64,000 nucleotides of DNA, from contig NZ_JARGER010000029.1 in NCBI RefSeq assembly GCF_029210375.1, forward strand, positions 1-64,000, given 5' to 3'. The position numbers and the translations under genes are program-made. Position 1 is the first letter of the stretch; each line of letters starts with the position of its first letter. The notes below the pieces were generated by a model, which ran no database searches, was not told where the DNA came from, and saw only the letters and a program-made list of their open reading frames with translations. Below are positions 20,301 to 27,867 of this stretch, in pieces. Source of the stretch: Nocardioides sp. YIM 152315. GTDB taxonomy: Bacteria; Actinomycetota; Actinomycetes; Propionibacteriales; Nocardioidaceae.

Positions 20301-21881
20301 TCACTGGGCCAGCATCCGGATGCTGGTCGGCACGAGCTGGCCGGGCGTCTCGAACTCCGCGCCGTTGCCGAAGGTCTTCACCAGGTTGTTGGCGAACGGC
20401 ACGATGTCGGCGGCGGCGACCAGCGCGGACTCGGCGGCGAGCCAGGCGTCGCAGCCCTCCGAGCCCGGCAGCGCGCTCGCCTCCTCGACGCCCGCGGCGT
20501 AGTCGGCGTTGTCGATCCCGGAGAAGTTGGTGCCACCGTCGGCAAGGCCCGGTCCCGACAGGAAGGGAACGAGCTGGTCGGGGCTGTTGACGTTGAGCGG
20601 GACCCACGAGATGTCCCAGTCACCGGTGCCGAAGATCGCGCCCTGGAGCGCGGTCTCGTCGACGCCCTTCGCCGTCACCTCGGCGCCGGCGGCCTCCCAC
20701 TGCTGGACCGCGAGCTCGGCGGCCGCGGCGACCGCGCTGCCGGCGGCACTGGAGTAGAGGAACGTGAACTCCTTGCCGGCGAGCACGGCCTTGGCGGCGT
20801 CGACGTCCTGGGCCGGGAGCGAGCCGGAGACCGAGTCACCGGGGCAGGAGACCGGCTCGATGGCCGCGAGCGTGGTCGCCGGCGTGCCCGCGTCGGCGGT
20901 CGACACCGAAGCGAGCTCGCCGAGGTCGAGCGCCTGGGTCAGCGCCATCCGCACCTGCGCGTCGGAGGTCTCGTGCCCGTCGTTGTGGTTGTACCACTGC
21001 TCGCCCTGCAGCGCGGGCGTCTCCGCGGCGAACAGGCCCTGGGCGTCGAGGCGCTTGACGTCGGGTCCGATGACCTGCGCGGCGTTGACATCACCGGCGA
21101 CGAGCAGGTTCGCGGCGGTGCCCTCGTTCTCGACGATCTTCATCACGACGGTGTCGGGCATGCCCTCCTCGTCGGTCGTCGCGCCGTTCGGCCCCCACGT
21201 GTAGCCGTCGCGGATCTCGTAGGTGTAGTGGTCGCCGGGCACGGCCTCGGTGAGCGCGTAGGGGCCGGTGCCGGCGGTCGAGTCGGCCAGCGACTTGCGG
21301 TCCTTCATGCCGGAGTCGCACACCATCGGCAGGCTCGCCAGGCCGTTGAGGACGAACGGCGCGGGCTGCGCCAGCTGGAGCGTCACCGTGCCGGCCGCGT
21401 CGTCGGCCTTCGCGGTCGCGCCGGCCGGCAGGAAGACGCCGAGGTAGGCGCTCTTGTTCTTCGGGTCGCCCACGTAGGCGATGTTGTCGGCCACGGTGGA
21501 CGCGGTGAACTCGCTGCCGTCGGCGCACGTGATGCCGTCGGCCAGCGTCAGCGTGACGGTCTTGCCGTCGACGGCCCACTCCGTCGCCAGCTGCGACTCG
21601 ATCTCACCGCTCTCGGCGTCGACCGAGAGCAGGTTGTCGTAGGCGAGCTGGTTGACGGTGAAGAGCTGGCTGCTGGCCGAGGACTGCGGGTCCAGCTTCC
21701 CCGGGTCGCCCTTGAGCGCCATCGTGAAGGTGCCGCCGTCGGCGTACTGGCTGGCCCCGTTCCCGTCCCCGCCCGGGTCGGAGTCGCCGTCGCTCCCACC
21801 ACAGCCGGCGAGGAGTGCGGCGGTGACGCCGAGGGCCAATGACGTGCCCAGCGACCTGCCCAGTGCGGTCTGCAGCTTCAT
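20301..21881 (-). CDS. peptide-binding lipoprotein, SBP_bac_5 family
   Basis: A 526-residue extracytoplasmic solute-binding protein. It has a lipoprotein signal peptide with lipobox LLAGC (C27), a Gly/Asp/Ser-rich linker, and the family-5 fold (GGTFTMALKGDPGKLDP, then LATEWAVDGKTVTLTL and GTGPYAL). It delivers peptides to the adjacent permeases. The exact ligand cannot be read; the neighbouring enzymes suggest D-amino-acid-containing or cell-wall peptides. ATG at 21881 is preceded by AAGGAACC. The gene starts 27 bp after the upstream hydrolase. Confidence 0.93.
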   Translation of the reverse strand: MKLQTALGRSLGTSLALGVTAALLAGCGGSDGDSDPGGDGNGASQYADGGTFTMALKGDPGKLDPQSSASSQLFTVNQLAYDNLLSVDAESGEIESQLATEWAVDGKTVTLTLADGITCADGSEFTASTVADNIAYVGDPKNKSAYLGVFLPAGATAKADDAAGTVTLQLAQPAPFVLNGLASLPMVCDSGMKDRKSLADSTAGTGPYALTEAVPGDHYTYEIRDGYTWGPNGATTDEEGMPDTVVMKIVENEGTAANLLVAGDVNAAQVIGPDVKRLDAQGLFAAETPALQGEQWYNHNDGHETSDAQVRMALTQALDLGELASVSTADAGTPATTLAAIEPVSCPGDSVSGSLPAQDVDAAKAVLAGKEFTFLYSSAAGSAVAAAAELAVQQWEAAGAEVTAKGVDETALQGAIFGTGDWDISWVPLNVNSPDQLVPFLSGPGLADGGTNFSGIDNADYAAGVEEASALPGSEGCDAWLAAESALVAAADIVPFANNLVKTFGNGAEFETPGQLVPTSIRMLAQ

Positions 21882-21908
21882 GGCGGTTCCTTGCTCTCAG
21901 GTGTCTGG

Positions 21909-23297
21909 TCAGGCGCCGGCGCGCCGGACGGCGCGTCCGATGTGGAGGTAGAGCGCGTGGCCGGCGCCGTCGTCACCGACGAACGCGTGCGGGATGTGCA
22001 TACCCTGCTCGGGCTCGACGTTGATGAGGCTGTCGCCGCGGAAGTGGACGAGCTCGCGTCGCTCCGGCTTCTCGCCGAGCTCCTCGAAGAGCCCCTTCGG
22101 GGTCTGCTCGAGCCAGATCCGGCCGTCGTCGTCCTGGCTCACGACCAGGTCGGCCACCTCGGCGGAGTAGGTGCCGACGTACCTGCTCGCGTCGATGCGT
22201 TCCGGCGACGCCGGCGGCTTCGGCAGCGGCGGCAGGGCGACGCCCGCGAGCTGAGCGAGGACGTGTCCCGCGATGTCGTGGTAGAGCGAGACGGTGTCGC
22301 CGCCGTTGGTCAGCAGCGCGACGGCGACGCCGGCGTCGGGCACCATCCGCAGGAAGGCGTTCTGGCCGATCGTGCTGCCGTCGTGGCCGATGATCTCCCC
22401 GTCGGGGGTGTCGAACCGCTCGAAGCCGAGCCCCCACGAGTCGCCCATGACGCCGAGGTACGGGAGGTCCACCTCGCGGGCGTGCATCCGGGCGGCGGTG
22501 CCGGCCGCGAGCACCTGGGTCCCGTCGGCCGCCTTGCCGTCGGCCAGGTGCATCTCGGCGAACCTCAGCAGGTCGCGCGGGCGCATCGCGAGCATGGCGC
22601 CGGCCGGGGCGTTGGAGCGGGCGAGCGCCCAGACGGGTGCGGGCTCGAATCCGGTGCCCGGCTCGAGCTCGACGTGGCCCATCGCGGCGCGGAACATGAT
22701 CGCCTCGTAGGGACTGGCCGCGGCGTGGGTGAGCCCGAGCGGCGCGAAGAGGTGGTCGCGCAGGCAGGCGTCGTACTGCTTGTCGCGCAGCACCTCGACC
22801 AGCCGGCCCAGCACGCAGTAGCCGGCGTTGTTGTAGGAGAACTGCTCCCCCGGCGCGAACAGCTGCGGCACCTCGCCGAGGACCCCGAGGTACTTCTCGA
22901 CGCAGTCGTCACCAACGCCGGTGTCGGTGAAGATGTCGCCCTCGAAGCCGGAGGTGTGGTTGAGGAGCATCCGCACGGTGATCACCGCGGCGGCACCCTC
23001 GTCGCCGATCGCGAACTCCGGCAGGTAGGTGCGGATCGGCTCGTCGAGGTCGACCCTGCCCTCGTCGACGAGCTGCATCACCAGCGTGCTCGTCCAGAGC
23101 TTGGTGACCGACCCGATCTGGAAGAGCGAGTCGGCCGTGGCCTCGACCCCGGTCGCCTTGTTCAGGATGCCGGCGGCGTGGTCGACGACCTCGCCTCCCG
23201 CGAGGACGGCCACGGCGGCGCCGGGGACGTCGTACTTCTCGATCAGCGCCGGCAGCTGCTCGGCGATCCACGCCTTCACCTCGGGCAGGGTGCTCAT
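21909..23297 (-). CDS. class C beta-lactamase-like serine hydrolase (stand-alone paralog)
   Basis: A 462-residue penicillin-recognising hydrolase with S63-V-T-K66, YNN and GHDG motifs and a C-terminal beta-barrel-like domain. It matches the second half of the 13339-16608 fusion over its full length, so the two are duplicates. No signal peptide is present. The family includes D-aminopeptidase, DD-carboxypeptidase and esterases. As first gene of the operon it is probably a D-stereospecific peptidase, which is inference. ATG at 23297 lies 8 bases after TACGGT (23311-23306), giving a near-leaderless start with GGTGGGG also upstream. Confidence 0.88.
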   Translation of the reverse strand: MSTLPEVKAWIAEQLPALIEKYDVPGAAVAVLAGGEVVDHAAGILNKATGVEATADSLFQIGSVTKLWTSTLVMQLVDEGRVDLDEPIRTYLPEFAIGDEGAAAVITVRMLLNHTSGFEGDIFTDTGVGDDCVEKYLGVLGEVPQLFAPGEQFSYNNAGYCVLGRLVEVLRDKQYDACLRDHLFAPLGLTHAAASPYEAIMFRAAMGHVELEPGTGFEPAPVWALARSNAPAGAMLAMRPRDLLRFAEMHLADGKAADGTQVLAAGTAARMHAREVDLPYLGVMGDSWGLGFERFDTPDGEIIGHDGSTIGQNAFLRMVPDAGVAVALLTNGGDTVSLYHDIAGHVLAQLAGVALPPLPKPPASPERIDASRYVGTYSAEVADLVVSQDDDGRIWLEQTPKGLFEELGEKPERRELVHFRGDSLINVEPEQGMHIPHAFVGDDGAGHALYLHIGRAVRRAGA

Positions 23298-23393
23298 GGC
23301 GCCCCACCGTAGGAACGCGACCCCGGTGGATGTTCGTCGTGCCGCACAAGTCTCGGCGCGGTCTCCGTCGATCCGTACAGCCGGCCGACGTAC

Positions 23394-23412
23394 GCGCAAG
23401 GTTTGCGCAAGG
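23394..23412. promoter_or_regulatory. direct repeat upstream of the D-amino-acid/peptide operon
   Basis: Two copies of GCGCAAGG separated by TTT (period 11 bp), about 85 bp upstream of the operon's -10 element. The overlapping GCGCAA/TTGCGC also makes a small palindrome. It is a candidate operator, perhaps for the PucR regulator, with no direct evidence. Confidence 0.3.
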
Positions 23413-23450
23413 CGCCGCCGACTTTGGTCGGGGTCGGTACATTTTGTCGT

Positions 23451-23488
23451 GTCAGCCCGCTGGTGACCCGAGACGCCAGCGGGCTGAC
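23451..23488 (-). terminator. 13-bp perfect hairpin downstream of tRNA-Met
   Basis: Arms GTCAGCCCGCTGG (23451-23463) and CCAGCGGGCTGAC (23476-23488) are perfectly complementary around a 12-base loop. It lies about 55 bp after the tRNA 3' end. There is no U-tract, as is often the case in actinobacterial terminators. It would separate the tRNA transcript from the operon that starts further left. Confidence 0.6.
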
Positions 23489-23491
23489 GCA

Positions 23492-23530
23492 TGTCCGGGC
23501 TTGGTGTCCGGGTTTGGTGTTCGGGCTTCA
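23492..23530. repeat. three tandem copies of a 13-bp unit
   Basis: TGTCCGGGCTTGG, TGTCCGGGTTTGG and TGTTCGGGCTTCA follow each other without gaps between the tRNA-Met 3' end and the hairpin. The copies have diverged slightly. I see no coding or known regulatory role. Confidence 0.6.
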
Positions 23531-23541
23531 CGCTGGCCGCG

Positions 23542-23615
23542 TGGGGCGGGTGGGGCTCGAACCCACGACCCAAGGATTATGAGTCCTCTGCTCTGACCGA
23601 CTGAGCTACCGCCCC
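23542..23615 (-). tRNA. tRNA-Met (anticodon CAT)
   Basis: A 74-base cloverleaf on the minus strand. The acceptor GGGGCGG (23615-23609) pairs with CCGCCCC, the D-arm is GCTC/GAGC, the anticodon loop is CTCATAA, and the T-arm is GTGGG/CCCAC around TTCGAGC, with discriminator A at 23542. CCA is not encoded. A CAT anticodon fits elongator tRNA-Met; a lysidine-modified tRNA-Ile2 is the alternative and cannot be excluded by eye. TAGGCT at 23648-23643 is a possible -10 element about 30 bp upstream. Confidence 0.9.
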
Positions 23616-23663
23616 GCTGAGGGCTGGGCCCTCGCGCGGCAGAGCCTAGTGTGTGGCCCCGGG

Positions 23664-23746
23664 CGGTGGTTTCGAGACAGGCGCTGGCGCGCCTTCCTCA
23701 ACCACCGGGTTCGACATGCGCTGGCGCCCCTTCTTCAACCACCGGC
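23664..23746. repeat. dispersed palindromic repeat, one full and one partial unit
   Basis: The full unit (23664-23707) has arms CGGTGGTT and AACCACCG around TCGAGAC and an inner hairpin AGGCGC/GCGCCT. It is followed by a partial unit ending in another AACCACCG (to 23746). The same full-plus-partial layout recurs at 46987-47059. The right-hand AACCACC, read on the minus strand, is GGTGGTTGA and supplies the Gly-Gly-stop of the DUF72 gene. It resembles REP/MITE-like extragenic palindromes of actinobacteria. Confidence 0.7.
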
Positions 23747-24565
23747 GTCCAGGCGGTCGATGAGGCGTAGGGCATCGTGCGGGGCGTGGCCCTTGGCGTC
23801 GTTGTCGAAGTAGACGACGACGTCGGCGTCGCGGGACCAGGACGCGATCTTCTCCGCCCAGGTGTCGAGGGCGCGGTCGGTGTAGCCGCTGGCGTAGAGC
23901 TCCTGGTCGCCGTGGAGCCGGACGTAGGCGAGGTCGCTGGTCACGACCTCGGCCCGCGGCCAGCGGCCCGCCGAGTCGGCGGCGACGGACGCGATGTCGT
24001 GCTCGCGGAGCAGTGCGAAGGCCTCGTCGGTGCAGTAGGACTCGTGGCGGAACTCCAGGGCGTGCCGGATCGGCCGGTCGGCGTGACCGCGCGGCGCCCG
24101 CGTGAGCGCGCGGTCCTCGCGCACCTTGCCGTCATGACGCCGGGCGAGGGCGGCGGCGGCGCCGACCGTGCGCGGCAGCAGGTCGAAGAACGACGCGAGC
24201 AGATCGGCGTCGTAGGGCAGCCTCTCGGGCAGCTGCCACAGCACGGGGCCGAGACGTCCCTCGAGGGCCAGCACGCCGGAGGCGAAGAAGTTGGCGAGCG
24301 GGGTCTCGACGTCGCGCAGCCGCTTCATGTGGGTGACGAACCGACCGCCCTTCACGGCGAAGAGGAAGTCGTCGGGTGTCGCGTCCCGCCACGTGGCGTA
24401 CGACGTGGGCCGCTGCAGCGAGTAGAACGACCCGTTGATCTCGACCGTGCCGAGCCGCTCGGCGGCGTAGCGGAGCTCGTCGCGCTGGCGGAGTCCGCGC
24501 GGGTAGAAGTCGCCGCGCCAGCCGGCATAGGTCCAGCCGGAGATGCCGACGCGCACCTCACCCAC
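23735..24565 (-). CDS. DUF72 (YecE-like) protein
   Basis: A 276-residue TIM-barrel protein of the DUF72/YecE family: GISGWTYAGWRGDFYP at the N-terminus, then EINGSFYSLQRPTSYATW, FAVKGGRFVTHMKRL, LEFRHESY and YVRLHGDQELY. The biochemical role is not established. GTG at 24565 was chosen because the family begins at this point, with TACCTC 6 bases upstream; a longer frame would overlap the upstream regulator. It lies 28 bp after the ArsR/SRPBCC gene and may share its promoter. The last codons (GGT GGT TGA) come from the palindromic repeat. Confidence 0.88.
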   Translation of the reverse strand: MGEVRVGISGWTYAGWRGDFYPRGLRQRDELRYAAERLGTVEINGSFYSLQRPTSYATWRDATPDDFLFAVKGGRFVTHMKRLRDVETPLANFFASGVLALEGRLGPVLWQLPERLPYDADLLASFFDLLPRTVGAAAALARRHDGKVREDRALTRAPRGHADRPIRHALEFRHESYCTDEAFALLREHDIASVAADSAGRWPRAEVVTSDLAYVRLHGDQELYASGYTDRALDTWAEKIASWSRDADVVVYFDNDAKGHAPHDALRLIDRLDAGG

Positions 24566-24593
24566 GGACGGGAGGTACCCAGTCGAGGACCGC

Positions 24594-25373
24594 TCACGCC
24601 GGCAGCGGCTTGCCCGTCTCGAGCAGCGTCTTGAGGCTGGCGAGGATTGCCGGCCAGCCCTCACTGATGCCCGGCAGGAGCTCGCTGCCTTCCGCGAACC
24701 CGCCGTGGGTGACGCGGAGCCGGACCAGCTCGCCCTGCTGCTCGAGGTCGAAGGTGACCAGCGAGCGCGGCTCCGCGGCCAGCCGGGTCACGTCGTCGTC
24801 GCTGAGGTCGATGGCCTTGCCGAACTCCGGCGTGATCGGGTGCCAGTGGTAGGCGAGCCGCCGCGGCGGGTCGGACTCGACGACGACACCCCGCTCGTCG
24901 GCCATGGTCACGCCGGAGAACCGCCACGAAACGACCGATCCGACCTGCCAGTCGGACGTCAGCTCGACGCCCCAGTAGCGGCTCGTGAATGCCGGGTCGG
25001 TGAGCGCCTCCCACAGCGTCTCGGGGGTCGTGCGGATGTAGGTGGTGTAGACGAACTCGTTCATCGGTGCTGCCTCCAGTGCGGTCTCGAGGTCCGCCAG
25101 CGCCTGCGCGCGTCGGCGGTCGTAGCGGCTCAGCCACCGATCGGCGATGGCGTTGATCGGCGCGGCATCGAGGAAGTGCAGCTTCTCCCGGCCGCGCCAG
25201 TGCGTGGTCACGAGGCCGGCGTCCTCGAGCAGGCGGAGGTGCTTGCTCACCGACTGCCGCGCCATCGCCAGCCCGTCGCACAGCTCGGCGAGGGTCTGAC
25301 CGTTGCGCTCCTCGAGCCGGTCGAGGAGTGCTCGGCGGGTCGGGTCGGCGAGCGCCCTGAACACCGGGTCCAC
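24594..25373 (-). CDS. ArsR HTH fused to SRPBCC (AHSA1-type) domain
   Basis: A 259-residue regulator: an ArsR-type winged helix (about 1-85; FRALADPTRRALLDRL, MARQSVSKHLRLLEDAGLV) joined to a SRPBCC/AHSA1 ligand-pocket domain (about 110-259). No arsenic- or metal-binding cysteine motif is visible in the HTH, so the likely input is a small hydrophobic molecule in the SRPBCC cavity. GTG at 25373 lies exactly 6 bases from the -10 TGTAAT, giving a leaderless mRNA. A perfect palindrome fills the promoter spacer, so autorepression is likely. An in-frame ATG (MNEFVYTT) marks the start of the SRPBCC part. Confidence 0.88.
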   Translation of the reverse strand: MDPVFRALADPTRRALLDRLEERNGQTLAELCDGLAMARQSVSKHLRLLEDAGLVTTHWRGREKLHFLDAAPINAIADRWLSRYDRRRAQALADLETALEAAPMNEFVYTTYIRTTPETLWEALTDPAFTSRYWGVELTSDWQVGSVVSWRFSGVTMADERGVVVESDPPRRLAYHWHPITPEFGKAIDLSDDDVTRLAAEPRSLVTFDLEQQGELVRLRVTHGGFAEGSELLPGISEGWPAILASLKTLLETGKPLPA

Positions 25374-25379
25374 GCCACC

Positions 25380-25409
25380 ATTACATGCAGCCATTTGGCT
25401 GCATGTCAA
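25380..25409 (-). promoter_or_regulatory. promoter with embedded ArsR operator
   Basis: On the minus strand TTGACA (25409-25404) and TGTAAT (25385-25380) are 18 bp apart. The spacer region carries 10-bp arms ACATGCAGCC (25383-25392) and GGCTGCATGT (25397-25406) around ATTT. The operator thus covers both promoter elements, a classical autorepression layout. It could also affect the divergent PIG-L gene 40 bp away. Confidence 0.75.
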
Positions 25410-25449
25410 GCCGTACCGATCGCTGCCCGTGGCCTGCCATGCTCGTGTC

Positions 25450-26190
25450 ATGGAACCCGAGAAGCTCGAAGCGCTGCCCGAGGACTGGGAGCGGGCGCTG
25501 TGCGTGGTGGCCCACCCCGACGACCTGGAGTTCGGTGCGGCGGCCGCGGTCGCCCGGTGGACCGGGCAGGGGAAGGACGTCGTCTACTGCATGGTGACCT
25601 CCGGCGAGGCCGGCATCGACGCGATGTCGCCCGACGAGTGCCGACGCGTGCGCGAGGCCGAGCAGATCGAGTCGGCGCGCATCGTCGGGGTGTCGCAGGT
25701 CGAGTTCCTCGGCCAGCCCGACGGGATCGTGGAGTACGGCGTGCCGCTGCGGCGCACGATCGCCGAGGTCGTGCGCCGGCACCGCCCCGACATCGTGATC
25801 ACCGGCAACTTCCGCGACACCTGGGGAGGGCTCAACCTCAACCAGGCCGACCACATCGCGACCGGCCGCGCCGTCGTCGACGCGGTGCGCGACGCCGGGA
25901 ACCGATGGGTCTTCCCCGAGCAGCTCACCGACGGGCTCGAGCCGTGGGGCGGCGTCCGCGCGGTGTGGGCGGCCGGCTCGCCGCAGGCGACCCACGCGGT
26001 CGACACGACCGAGACCTTCGACGCGGGCGTCGCCTCGCTCGAGGCCCACCGCGCCTACATCGACGGGCTGGGCTGGGAGAACTGGGATCCCCGGGAGTTC
26101 CTGGAGGGATTCTCCCGGCAGACCGGTCAGCGGCTCGGCACGGCGCTCGCCGCGTCGTTCGAGGTCTTCCCGATGGGCTGGGGAGAGTAG
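25450..26190 (+). CDS. PIG-L family N-acetylglucosaminyl deacetylase-like hydrolase
   Basis: A 246-residue zinc-dependent deacetylase of the MshB/LmbE/PIG-L family. It shows the AHPDD motif (about 20-24), TSGEAG, and a later ADH that completes the metal site. Family members deacetylate GlcNAc-containing small molecules such as mycothiol precursors or conjugates. Which one is used here is unknown; the sequence is shorter than typical MshB. ATG at 25450 follows the divergent ArsR promoter region. It ends 6 bp before the convergent flavoprotein gene. Confidence 0.88.
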   Translation: MEPEKLEALPEDWERALCVVAHPDDLEFGAAAAVARWTGQGKDVVYCMVTSGEAGIDAMSPDECRRVREAEQIESARIVGVSQVEFLGQPDGIVEYGVPLRRTIAEVVRRHRPDIVITGNFRDTWGGLNLNQADHIATGRAVVDAVRDAGNRWVFPEQLTDGLEPWGGVRAVWAAGSPQATHAVDTTETFDAGVASLEAHRAYIDGLGWENWDPREFLEGFSRQTGQRLGTALAASFEVFPMGWGE

Positions 26191-26196
26191 GCGTCC

Positions 26197-27555
26197 TCAC
26201 GCCGCCGGCCCCTCGGCCTCGTCCGTGGTCGCCGGCGCGATGTTGTGGTTGAGCGCGAAGAGGTTGCCCGGGTCGTAGCGGCGCTTGACGGCGGCCAACC
26301 GGTCGTACGTCGCCGGCGGGTACGCCGCCGCCACGTCCTCGGGGTCGGCCGAGCCCTGGAAGTTGACGTAGGTGCCGGCGCCGAGCGCGGCCACCGACCG
26401 CCAGGGCCGGAGCGCCCGGTCGACGTCCTCCTCCGACGCGGCGGCCGGCAGCATCAGACCGCAGACGACCATCGCCTCGGCGTCGCGGTGGGCGAACGCG
26501 GTCGCGTCGGCCGGCACCCGCCCGAACGCCCCGCCCAGGCTGCGCAGCGCGAATGCCGTCGGCGCGGCGCCGGCGTGGGCCCAGGCGATCGCGGTGATGA
26601 CCTCCTCGCCCAGCTCCCGGGCCAGCGTGTTGCGCGCGACCATCCGCAGACCGGGCGGGTGCTGGGCGTGCTCGAGGATCTCGGCGTACGGCCGCTCGGT
26701 GATGCTCGCCTCCCGCACCTCGCCCAGCTCGAGCAGCGGCTCGATCGCGGCGTCGGCCTCGCTCTGCCCGCTGCCGGGATCTCCGGCGTAGCAGAGCAGC
26801 AGGATCGCAGTGGGCGGGACGTCGGGCATGCGGGGCGCCAGCACCAGCGTGCTGGAGAGCTCCTCCGGCGCGGCGCGCATGACGTCGCGCCAGCGGCGGA
26901 TCAGCCGGCCGGCGTCGTCGAGCTGGTAGGTGACGGTCCCGTGGTGGACCGTGGCCACCTCCTGGGCGACGAAGTCGAAGTCGACGACGATCCCGAAGTT
27001 GCCCCCTCCGCCCCGCAGCGCCCAGAAGAGGTCGGGGTGCTCGTCGTGGGAGGCGGTCAGCAGCCGGCCGTCCGCGGTCACCACCCGAGCGCCGACCAGG
27101 TTGTCGATGGCCAGGCCGTGCCGGCGCACCATCCAGCCGATCCCGCCGCCCAGGGTCAGCCCGCCGACGCCGACGTCGCTGGTGTCGCCGGCGGTCAGCC
27201 CCCAACCGTACGGCTCCACGGCGGCGGCCACCCGGCCCCAGGTCGCTCCGCCACCGATGCGCACGAGGCGACGTTCGGTGTCGAGCACCTCGACCGCGCC
27301 GAGGTGGGTCAGGTCGATCACCATGCCGCCGGTGTTCGTGCCGTGGCCCACCGGGCTGTGGCCGCCGGAACGCACGGACACCGCCAGGTCGTGGCGTGCG
27401 GCGTGGGCGACGGCGGCCGCGACCTCGTCGGGGCCCCGGGGCCGCACGATGCAGGCAGGCTCTCCGGTCGCCAGGAACACCCGGGCCGCGTCGTCGTACC
27501 CGGGGTCGCCGGGCCGCACCACGTCGGTGCCGAGGTCGGTCTCGTACACACTCAT
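26197..27555 (-). CDS. FAD-linked oxidoreductase, berberine-bridge-enzyme type
   Basis: A 452-residue flavoprotein of the VAO/PCMH family with a C-terminal BBE segment (YDPGNLFALNHNI). H66 in RSGGHSPVG is the site of 8-alpha-histidyl FAD attachment. The second covalent site of bicovalent relatives, a Cys in the segment before VGVGGLTLGGG, is replaced (GDTSDVG), so monocovalent FAD is expected. These enzymes oxidise sugars or secondary metabolites; the substrate is unknown. ATG at 27555 has GGAGAG just upstream, unlike the leaderless genes around it. It is divergent from a two-component system. Confidence 0.9.
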   Translation of the reverse strand: MSVYETDLGTDVVRPGDPGYDDAARVFLATGEPACIVRPRGPDEVAAAVAHAARHDLAVSVRSGGHSPVGHGTNTGGMVIDLTHLGAVEVLDTERRLVRIGGGATWGRVAAAVEPYGWGLTAGDTSDVGVGGLTLGGGIGWMVRRHGLAIDNLVGARVVTADGRLLTASHDEHPDLFWALRGGGGNFGIVVDFDFVAQEVATVHHGTVTYQLDDAGRLIRRWRDVMRAAPEELSSTLVLAPRMPDVPPTAILLLCYAGDPGSGQSEADAAIEPLLELGEVREASITERPYAEILEHAQHPPGLRMVARNTLARELGEEVITAIAWAHAGAAPTAFALRSLGGAFGRVPADATAFAHRDAEAMVVCGLMLPAAASEEDVDRALRPWRSVAALGAGTYVNFQGSADPEDVAAAYPPATYDRLAAVKRRYDPGNLFALNHNIAPATTDEAEGPAA

Positions 27556-27867
27556 CGCTCTCTCCTCGTTCGTCTGCTCGGTCCGCCGATCGTGTCGCGA
27601 CCGGCACCGTGACCGCGTCGCCCGTGGGGCGTCACTCCGCGCTCCTCTCGCGGGTGCGACGCCGAGCCGCGAGTACGACGCGGGGAGGCGCCGCGGCGTA
27701 CTCCCGCGCCGTTCCGCGCGGCGCTCGTCGGTCACATCCCTACGACGATCGAGCGGCGACGAACCTGACGGGCCGGTGGCGACCGCGTCCCTACCGCCCG
27801 CGGAGTAGCCACGAGCTACTCCCCCGGCCGGACGCACGATCCGCTCATCGGCCCTACGCTTCGGTGC
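27556..27867. promoter_or_regulatory. divergent intergenic region with two related inverted repeats
   Basis: This 312-bp region holds no gene. It carries GAGTACG (27671-27677) with CGTACTC (27697-27703), and GAGTAGC (27803-27809) with GCTACTC (27815-27821) around 5 bases. All four arms share the GAGTA half-site. The second palindrome lies 34 bp upstream of the TACGCT -10 element (27855-27860) of the sensor kinase gene, so it is a candidate site for the NarL-type regulator of that pair. Confidence 0.45.

Noticed and set aside
17420-20590. 1056-codon plus-strand frame opposite the ABC genes
   Set aside because: Composition is Asp/Gly/Arg/Val filler and it lies entirely antisense to well-supported transporter genes.
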